DNA from: Rugalucina vietnamica
Taxonomy: Eukaryota; Mollusca; Bivalvia; Lucinida; Lucinidae
DNA length: 64,000 bases
Assembly (NCBI GenBank): GCA_964017185.1
Contig: OZ024872.1
Coordinates: 42,414,188-42,478,187, forward strand
Direction of reading: 5' to 3'
The first letter of the stretch is position 1. The number at the start of each line of letters is the position of its first letter. Below are positions 56,975-64,000 of the stretch, one piece after another. Position numbers and translations under genes: made by a program. Under the pieces are notes generated by a model. That model made no database searches. It saw nothing but the letters and a program-made list of their open reading frames with translations, and was not told the DNA's origin.

Positions 56975-57166
56975 CTATAAACATGCGTAATGCATAACTT
57001 TCTGTCTGACATGTGTACAAACAATAATTTGCGTTTTGACAAATAAAAATGCATATATTCTTACCCCAGAATCACAAGGTGAGCCTTGGTAAATATAGTA
57101 ATGATCTGGTGCCCATGTGTCTCCTAATTGTATCGTCAACAAGGTAAAAAAATATATTTTCGCCAT
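56975..57166 (-). CDS. Two extra 5' exons, possible alternative start of gene C
   Basis: Exon 57065-57166 (102 nt) encodes MAKIYFFTLLTIQLGDTWA, a likely signal peptide, then PDHYYIYQGSPCDSG, and ends TCTGGG|GTAAGAAT. Exon 56975-57005 (31 nt) lies between ACATGTCAG|ACAG and TATAG|GTAAGT and reads TESYALRMFI + G. Joined to gene C exons 2 and 3 the total is 303 nt, an unbroken 100-residue frame. So either one gene has two promoters or first exons, or these exons belong to another gene whose later exons I cannot see. All splice sites are by eye. Confidence 0.5.
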   Translation of the reverse strand: MAKIYFFTLLTIQLGDTWAPDHYYIYQGSPCDSGVRIYAFLFVKTQIIVCTHVRQKVMHYACL

Positions 57167-57374
57167 TCAGATAGACCTTGCAAAGCTAAATTATATGAGG
57201 AACCTCCATAAATATTCTTACCGATCTCAAAGGATCAAAAGAACAAATAATCTACACTGTGGATAATGTACGGGGATGCTCGACTTGCAGCACTGTAGAC
57301 AGGCGCGTCATTGTTTATTCCCGTCCCTGTCAACAAGTTTTCATTCAAGTGGAGACGAGACGGGGTCATTGCTT

Positions 57375-57500
57375 ACTTTGGGAGCTAAAGGTTTCGTGTT
57401 CAAGGACACTACACAGTGGAGGTAGGCATCGAACCAAGGACCTCGGCGTGCTCCGAAGACATGTACACTACGCTCAACCACAAGACAAGCGCTCTCTCAG
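57375..57500 (-). mobile_element. tRNA-derived SINE, minus strand
   Basis: The minus strand reads GCGCTTGTCTTGTGGTTGAGCG (A-box-like TTGTGGTTGAGCG) and, about 45 bases on, CTTGGTTCGATGCCTACC (B-box). No clover-leaf acceptor pairing, so a SINE head. Different family from 53.6 kb. Confidence 0.55.
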
Positions 57501-58807
57501 CTGGTATTGATTTACTATAAATGTATGTTTCGCTCCCCATGACATAAAAAGGTATGCGACGTCAGCGCGGGGCGTTATGTGTTACAATAACCAGAGGGCC
57601 ACTGGTCCTGAGAACGCTCACCTGAAGCCTGATACTGGAGTATTAAGTCATCATGAAATGACCTTGACCTTGAATACTCACACACCTTTATTGAATTCAT
57701 AAGTTGTCTGCATCTGCAAAGTTTCAGGTCTCAGGCTGCAATAGTTTCTAAACCCAGTGACTTATGAGAAAACCATATTTTTAATTTTGATATTTAAAAG
57801 ACTTTGGGTCAAGGTCAAGAAATGACCTTGGCCTTCATTAATTACTTACCTTCATTGACTCCATTGGTTGTCTGCATCTAGCAACTTCCAGGTCTCAGAC
57901 TGCAACAGTTTCCAAAATATCCATTGTTTTCGCCTTTTCCCATGTAAAAGCCTATGTTTCCAAAATTGACCTTGCCGTAAAATAGGTCAAGGTCATCCTA
58001 TGGTCATCATTTGATCAAACTATGATGGGCTGCAGTCCCAAATGCTACATACCAAGTTTCGCGAAAATTGGCCTGCCGGTTCTGGAGAAGAAAATTTTTG
58101 AGTGGTTTTTACCATATATGGGCGTGGTGGCCATCTTGGTAACGTGACCTGGATTTTGCGATCAAACTTTCGTCTCCCCTACCCATGGATGCTCCACATA
58201 AAATTTCACTCTGATTCACGGGTGGGCATCAGGGGAGCTACCTCGAAAATGTGTTAACGCAAATTTGTTCCCACGCCACATCCGGGAACTGTCGAGGTAG
58301 TGGAAATCCCCATAATTGGAAGGACACGCAAAGGTGAGCTCTCGCTTTTTTGCTTTTTTTCTTTCAAGGGGCGCATTACTCAGAAATCGGGCGATGCAAT
58401 CCCATGTAAATATGGTTTAACAATGCATGAAGACCGAAAACCCCATTAAATAGTGGAAAATATGAGCAGGACGACCTAAACATCAGGACTGTCGGACTGC
58501 ATTTTCGCCGTGTCTTGACATATCGGCGGGCATCTCAGACAGATTTTGTAGCTCAGATTCAGTTTTGGACCGCTGTCACATGTTTTGGTGCAAAACATGA
58601 TCAAATTGACTACAATGACGCAAAAATTTCAGATCCCCTGTTCTCCTGAATAGATTACCAACCCAAAAATGCATTCGTGTTGTTCCCAGACCAGCGAGGT
58701 AGCGGTAATCTAGCGAGGTAGTTCCAACGCGTTTCAAACATCTAGCCATTCGGTTGATATAAAACGGAATGGATTAACTGTATAAAATGTAACATGTTTA
58801 AGAAATA

Positions 58808-58965
58808 GATCAGCTCTAGCTGTGAATTGTTGAGTATTAATTCACTTTTTGGATGTCAGTTGTAAAGCAGATCAATTCACGAGCACGTAGCGCGAGTGAT
58901 TTATCTGCTTACGACTGACCGACAAACTGATTTATTACTGAACAATTCGCGCACTAGAGCTGATC
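58808..58965. repeat. Imperfect palindrome, small fold-back repeat
   Basis: GATCAGCTCTAGCTGTGAAT...GTCAGTTGTAAAGCAGATC pairs with GATTTATCTGCTTACGACTGAC...GCGCACTAGAGCTGATC. Confidence 0.75.
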
Positions 58966-59315
58966 TTTTAACATTCCAACACACAATCATGGACAAAAAT
59001 ACACTTGAAGCCTTCAGTTGCAGTGCCATTTCGACGCAATTGCACTAAAGAAATTCCGCAAAAAATAGACTGTTTCACTAATGCCTACAATGAATTTGTT
59101 ACATCAGTAAAAATGACGTAACGCCCGTCTGTCGCAGTAACTGACGTCACGTTTGCATCTGAAATTGACGCCATAGCCCCGCGCTTACAAAGTGTGAAAT
59201 TGTCGTTCAATGTAACACGTTTTTAAAGCATTGGCTATATAGGCGCGGTGCGTTAGCGCTCTTATTAACTCACACATATTTTAATGTTGTTTACAGCAAT
59301 GGCATAAAAGACAAC

Positions 59316-60835
59316 CCAGTAGACATTTGACGTCAGTTGGACGTCAGATTGACGTCAGACTCCGACGTCGTAATGACGTTGGATTTAGGTTGATTTTGAA
59401 AGTTTGTTTGACGTCAAAAACAGACGTCATTCTGACGTCAAAAACAGACGTCATTCTGACGTCAGAAAAACAACGTTGGTTTGATGTCTCAAATGTGACG
59501 TCATAATGACGTTGGGGTTAGGTTGATTTTGAAAGTTTGTTTGACGTCAAAAACAGACGTCAATCTGACGTGCTAAAACCGATATCGTGAATGTTTGTTC
59601 TCAGTTTATTTAACATTCTGAAATCCTGAAGTGGATTCAGTAGTGCGGTGATGCACTATTGTTATTCCCCTTTCACTCCTTTGATAGAGTTATTCGGGAT
59701 ATACTAAATGTTAGATCACTCTGATGTTGGTATATCTTATTCATGTCAAATTTTATTGCTATATGGTGCTAAAACAAATAAGACATTAGTGTAAATAATA
59801 AGACTATTGTGAACTGAATCAATAATTGAAAATGATGAAATAAGTATTAAAATACACAAATTTCATTTTCGTCTTAATAGAAGGTTTAATAATTTAGTGA
59901 AAGACTTTATTTTGATTAACAAATAATTATTTTTTTCTAAATTAATTAAGCATGGTGATTTCCGATACGAGACCTAGATATGGCTTTTTTAAAAGTGGCA
60001 ATGTTGAAATTATTATTTGAATTTTATGTTGTTACATTTGCGCAAGAAATTATGTCAGTTCAAGGGCAGCTAACTCTGTCGACATATGACGTTAGACTTA
60101 CTAATGTCTTATTGGTTATAGCACCATAAAGCAATAAAATTTTGCTTAAATAAGATGTACCAACATCAGGCTGAATTAATATCTTGAACATTTTGTATGT
60201 TCCGAAAAATTCTATCAAAGGAGTGAAAGGGACTATCAAAAGTGCACCACTGCTCTTCTGAATCCACTGTTATTCAAAAATGCGAAAAAATATACACCTT
60301 AAACTATTTATATGACATGAATTCAAACGTCGTTTTTAGGACGTCAGATTGACGTCAGCTTTCAGACGTTAAACCGACGTTGGCTTTAGCACGTCAGATT
60401 GACGTCTAGTTTTGACAACAAACAAACTTTCAAGATCAACCCAACTCCAACGTTATTATGACGTTGGAGTCTGACGTCAATCTGACGTCCAACGCACGTC
60501 AAATGTCTGCTGGAAGTAACATAGAAAAAAAAGAAAGAAAGAAAGCAAAATAACACACGAAACGAATGATCTGATTTTTACCCAAAGTGAAGTTTCATTA
60601 ATTTGCACACCACACATGGTCAGAAGTATGAAAAACACAAGGTCTAAATCACGTCTTGATTACGACGTCTAACTGACGAACTAGTTTGACGTCAAAACAA
60701 CGTCCAATCCAGACGTCCAAAAGACGTCAGGAAATGACGTCTGATAGACGTTGGAAATTGGTTATATGACGTCGCGACCAAAATATAACCAATATCTGAC
60801 GTCAAACAGACGTCAGGTGCCTGCTGGGAAGTCAC
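59316..60835. mobile_element. GACGTC/TGACGTCA-rich inverted-repeat element
   Basis: The left end CCAGTAGACATTTGACGTCA mirrors CCAGCAGACATTTGACGTGC (inverse of 60482-60513). A second end CCCAGCAGGCACCTGACGTC is the inverse of the sequence finishing near 60828. Arms of about 250 bp consist mostly of GACGTC-containing 12-20-mers (at least 25 GACGTC sites, at least ten of them TGACGTCA) and the shared phrase GGTTGATTTTGAAAGTTTGTTTGACGTCAAAA. The middle (about 59590-60330) is motif-free; it has an internal inverted pair around CAATAAAATTTT/TTTTATTG. No coding capacity. Confidence 0.85.
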
Positions 60836-60970
60836 TCGACGTAGCCAGGGGTCTAGGGTTCGGTCCCAGGCTTCTCTAGTCTTTCGGACGAGACTTTTAA
60901 CCGAGATCCCGTCTCCATATGACCCTAGCTGCTGAGTGGGACGTAGAACACCAAATAAACCAAATAATAA
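60831..60970 (+). mobile_element. 5'-truncated copy of the 53.6-kb SINE
   Basis: GTCACTCG, then AGGGTTCGGTCCCAGGCTTC (B-box region), CTTTCGGACGAGACTTTTAACCGAGATCCCGTCTCCATATGACC and GGGACGTAGAACACC parallel the 53.6-kb SINE. The first ~20 bases, including the A-box, are missing right where the GACGTC-rich element ends. Confidence 0.8.
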
Positions 60971-63008
60971 ACTGCTTTTGTTTTGCCTAGGTAAACGCGT
61001 TGGAACTGCCTCGCTAGATTACCGCTACCTCGCTGGTCTGGGAACAACACGAATGCATTTTTGGGTTGGTAATCTATTCAGGAGAACAGGGGATCTGAAA
61101 TTTTTGCGTCATTGTAGTCAATTTGATTATGTTTTGCACCAAAACATGTGACAGCGGTCCAAAACTGATTCTGAGCTACAAAATCTGTCTGAGATGCCCG
61201 CCTATATGTCAATACACGGCGAAAATGCAGTCCGACAGTCCTGATGTTTAGGTCGTCCTGCTCATATTTTCCACTATTTAATGGGGTTTTCGGTCTTCAT
61301 GCATTGTTAAACCATATTTACATGGGATTGCATCGCCCGATTTCTGAGTAATGCGCCCCTTGAAAGAAAAAAAGCAAAAAAGCGAGAGCTCACCTTTGCG
61401 TGTCCTTCCAATTATGGGGATTTCCACTACCTCGACAGTTCCCGGATGTGGCGTGGGAACAAATTTGCGTTAACACATTTTCGAGGTAGCTCCCCTGATG
61501 CCCACCCGTGTGATTGGCCCAGCAGTTTCAGAGAAGATCTTTGAACAGTGTGTATGGACGACAGACTGGCCAAGGTCAAGAGATGACCTTGACCTAAATT
61601 AATCACATACCTTCATCTACTCCATTAGTTGTTTGCATCTACCACTTTTCAAGCATTAGGCTGCAATAGTTTTAAAAAAATCCATAGTTTTCACTTTTTC
61701 CCATGTAAAAGCCTATGTTTCCAAAATTGACCTTGCCGTAAAATATGTCAAGGTCATCCTAGGGTCATCATTTTATCAAACTATGATGGGCTGGAGTCCC
61801 AAATGCTACATACTAAGTTTCATGAAAATCGGCCTGCTGGTTCTGGAGAAGAAGATTTTTGAGTGGTTTTTACCATATATGGGCGTGGCAGCCATCTTGG
61901 TCATGTGACCTGGATTTCGCGATCAAACTTTCGTCTCCCTTACCCATGGATGCTCCACATAAAATTTCACTTTGATTGGCCCAGCAGTTTCAGAGAAAAA
62001 GACCTTTGAAAAGTGTGTATGGACGACAGACTGGCCAAGGTCAAGAGATGACCTTGACCTACATTAATCACATACCTTCATCTACTCCGTTAGTTGTTTG
62101 CATCTACCACTTTTCAGGCATCAGGCTGCAATAGTTTTCAAAAAATCCATAGTTTTCACTTTTTCCCATGTAAAAGCCTATGTTTCCAAAATTGACCTTG
62201 CCGTAAATTAGGTCAAGGTCATCCTATGGTCATCATTTTATCAAATTATGATGGGCTAAAGTCCCAAATGCTACATACCAAGTTTCATGAAAATCGGTTC
62301 TAGAGAAGAAGATTTTTTAGTGGTTTTTACCATATATGGGCGTGGCAGCCATCTTGGTCATGTGACCTGGATTTCGCGATCTTTTTTTTTATCTCCCCTA
62401 CCCATGGATGCTCCACATAAAATTTCACTTTGATTGGCCCAGCAGTTTCAGAGAAGAAGATCTTTGAAAAGTGTGAATGGACGACAGACTGGCCAAGGTC
62501 AAGAGATGACCTTGACCTAATTAATCACATACCTTTATCTACTCCATTAGTTGTTTGCATCTACCACTTTTCAGGCATCAGGCTGCAATAGTTTTCAAAA
62601 AATCCATAGTTTTCACTTTTTCCCATGTAAAAGCCTATGTTTCCAAATTTGACCTTGCCGTAAAATAGGTCAAGGTCATCCAAGGGTCATCATTTTATCA
62701 AACTATGATGGGCTGAAGTCCCCGATGCTACATACCAAGTTTCGTGGAAATCGGCCCATCGGTTCTGGAGAAGATTTTTGAAGGGTTTTTACCATATATG
62801 GGCGTGGCGGCCATCTTGGTCATGTGACCTGGATTTCGCGATCAAACTTGAAATGCCACTACCCAAGGAGGCTCCACATAAAATTTCAACTAGATCGGCC
62901 AAGCGGTTTCAGAGAAGATCTTTGAAATTGTGGACGACGGACGGACGGACGCCGGATCATGGTCATCCTATAAGCTCACCTTGTGAGCCTTCGGCTCAGG
63001 TGAGCTAA

Positions 63009-63088
63009 AAAGGCGGGAACAACGTTTCCTAACCCATGTATCTTTCCAAAAGATATGGATTAGGAAACATTGTTCCCGCCTTTTTTGG
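63009..63088. repeat. 80-bp hairpin (tiny MITE)
   Basis: AAAGGCGGGAACAACGTTTCCTAACCCATGTATCTTT is followed at once by its near-perfect inverse AAAGATATGGATTAGGAAACATTGTTCCCGCCTTTT. It abuts the hairpin-ended repeat. Confidence 0.9.
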
Positions 63089-63184
63089 ATTTTCATATTT
63101 TGAATTGTTACATTCCCTCCCTATGCAGCAATTTAGTTAAAATTGTTTCATCTCCCTTAACGGTACATAACGGCGTAACCTTTT

Positions 63185-63214
63185 AACTCACCTGAGCCGA
63201 AGGCTCACAGGTGT
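63185..63214 (+). repeat. Solo AGCTCACC terminal hairpin
   Basis: AACTCACCTGAGCCGAAGGCTCACAGGTG occurs without the GTCCG run or body. Confidence 0.8.
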
Positions 63215-63329
63215 CCCATCCTCACATACTTAGACTTATATTTCTAGCGATAACCTCAAGTTTGCATATTATGATGTCAATAGGTTATCTGTTATTCATA
63301 ATAATCATGTGTTTGTTTGTATCGAGGTT

Positions 63330-64000
63330 TAACATCCCAGTCAACAATTTTTCAATCATGTCGAGACAAAGCCACCTCTTCAGTTGGCAGGATTTATAAA
63401 GAGGACCACTATACAATGCTACACACAAAATATGAAAGCTCTGGGCCTTGTGGTTTCGGAGAAGAAGATTTTTTTGTTTCTCCCATTGTAAGTCTATGGG
63501 AGCTAATAACCCCCGGGGTATAGCCATTTTTGACCCCAGGTGCATGGTTGACAGGATTTTTACAGAAGACCATTTGACATTGCTACATACAAAATATGAA
63601 AGCTCTAGGCCTTGCGGTTTCGGAGAAGATTTTTTATGTTTTTCCCATGACGCCCCGGGGCGGGGCTTGTATGACCCCAGGGGCACGGTTGGCAGGATTT
63701 ATACAAGGACTCCGCGGAGGTCGATATCGCACCTGCATCGGGCAAAGTCAATTGAATGTGAAATATATGTCAAGGGCACCAGGACAATGTGCGTGCTTGA
63801 AGAGTATGTCAATGACAATTACTATGCAAGGTTTCACACGTGCAGCTATCAATGATGCAGAGGAAACCAAACTTCGAAGTAATTTTGAAGTAAAAATCTG
63901 CAAAGTCAATGGATCGCAAAATATAGGTCAAGGGCACTGGGTCAAGGTGCGTGCTTGAAGAGTATGTCAAGGACAATTACTATGCAAGGTTTCACACTCA
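63330..64000 (+). repeat. Two further tandem repeat types at the right edge
   Basis: 'caggatttataaagaggaccactatacaatgctacacacaaaatatgaaagctctgggccttg' recurs with about a 190-bp period (63390, 63551). From 63788, 'gtgcgtgcttgaagagtatgtcaatgacaattactatgcaaggtttcacac' repeats with about a 161-bp period (63788, 63949). The frames at 63285-63958 come from these repeats. The array continues past the window. Confidence 0.8.

Larger units (their letters stand above)
58218..61510. mobile_element. 3.3-kb non-autonomous element with 517-bp TIRs
   Basis: TIRs run 58218-58734 and 60993-61510, begin CACGGGTGGGCATCAGGGGA, and are nearly identical (only a handful of differences by eye, e.g. near 58538/61204). 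TGATT at 58213-58217 and 61511-61515 is a clean 5-bp duplication. No transposase frame. The interior (58735-60992) holds a palindromic repeat (58808-58965), the GACGTC-rich element (59316-60835) and a truncated SINE (60831-60970). High arm identity and a clean duplication suggest a recent insertion. Superfamily not assigned. Confidence 0.9.
57589..63006 (-). repeat. Hairpin-ended repeat, subfamily B, split by a 3.3-kb element
   Basis: Starts AACCAGAGGGCCACTGGTCC (inverse of the family's 3' end) and finishes with GACGGACGGACGCCGG and GAGCCTTCGGCTCAGGTGAGCT. Units at 57.6-58.2 and 61.5-63.0 kb carry the usual landmarks. The host sequence AAATTTCACTYTGATTGGCCCAGCAG is interrupted after TGATT by 58218-61510. 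Confidence 0.9.

Noticed and set aside
63285..63958. Overlapping 120-135 aa frames at the right edge
   Set aside because: Both strands and several frames are open over the same 160-190 bp tandem repeats; no protein motif.

Overview
The window reads as nuclear DNA of a bivalve mollusc, probably a heterodont clam. Species cannot be fixed from sequence alone. The reasons are split genes with GT-AG introns, TATA/Inr-type promoters, tRNA-derived SINEs, non-LTR retrotransposons, and dispersed repeats that start AGCTCACCTGAGCCGAAGGCTCAC, which I recall from clam and oyster genomes. There are no bacterial operons, CRISPR arrays or rRNA genes. Most of the 64 kb is mobile-element debris, often nested several layers deep.

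Host genes. I can support a dispersed minus-strand set of very small single-pass membrane-protein genes, none visible as a long ORF. Gene A (32266 to 29397), gene B (50686 to 48679) and gene C (56606 to 55941) each have a first exon of 52-55 nt that encodes a signal peptide and ends in phase 1 at G|GTAAG. A short middle exon of 46-58 nt follows, then a last exon carrying the transmembrane segment and a Cys-rich tail. B (118 aa) and C (73 aa) splice to perfect frames. A needs a one-base correction in a 21-C tract inside its middle exon and has a second frame break in its last exon; its apparent stop codon lies in the terminal repeat of an inserted MITE. A and B also share promoter and leader sequence, so they are paralogues. 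An alternative pair of 5' exons (57166 to 56975) is also phase-compatible with exons 2-3 of gene C. A degenerate SAP-motif ORF lies at 2.8-3.2 kb.

Layout. 1-1.0 kb: 3' end of a Penelope-like reverse transcriptase element, with further copies at 17.1, 20.4, 31.3, 41.9, 46.0 and 54.8 kb. 4-9.9 kb: a MITE, SINEs, microsatellites and unrecognised AT-rich DNA. 10-19.6 kb: one non-LTR retrotransposon (plus strand) broken by at least four insertions: a 3.5 kb Mutator-like element that itself carries two tandem-repeat elements, a GATACGAT-rich element, a Penelope-like 3' end, and a small ATATCCC-rich MITE. 22.7-25 kb: a second LINE (minus) split by a hairpin-ended repeat. 25.4-28.4 kb: hairpin-ended repeat and GGAATTC arrays. 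29.2-32.3 kb: gene A with MITEs around it. 33.3-40 kb: hairpin-ended repeat with a LINE inside, a 1.65 kb TIR element, and a CGTACG/ACGAT-rich TTAA-flanked element. 41.8-48.6 kb: Penelope-like RT, LINE ends, a mariner-like MITE, palindromes, hairpin-ended repeat. 48.7-50.7 kb: gene B with an intronic minisatellite. 51-55.8 kb: MITEs, SINE, simple repeats. 55.9-57.2 kb: gene C. 57.6-63 kb: hairpin-ended repeat split by a 3.3 kb element with 517-bp terminal inverted repeats that carries a CRE-like GACGTC-rich element and a SINE. 63-64 kb: further tandem repeats.

The strongest novelty candidates are the cryptic mini-gene family with conserved exon phases and promoters, and several unrelated non-autonomous elements that are each packed with one short motif (TGACGTCA, CGTACG/ACGAT, GATACGAT, or TGACCTTGACCT).
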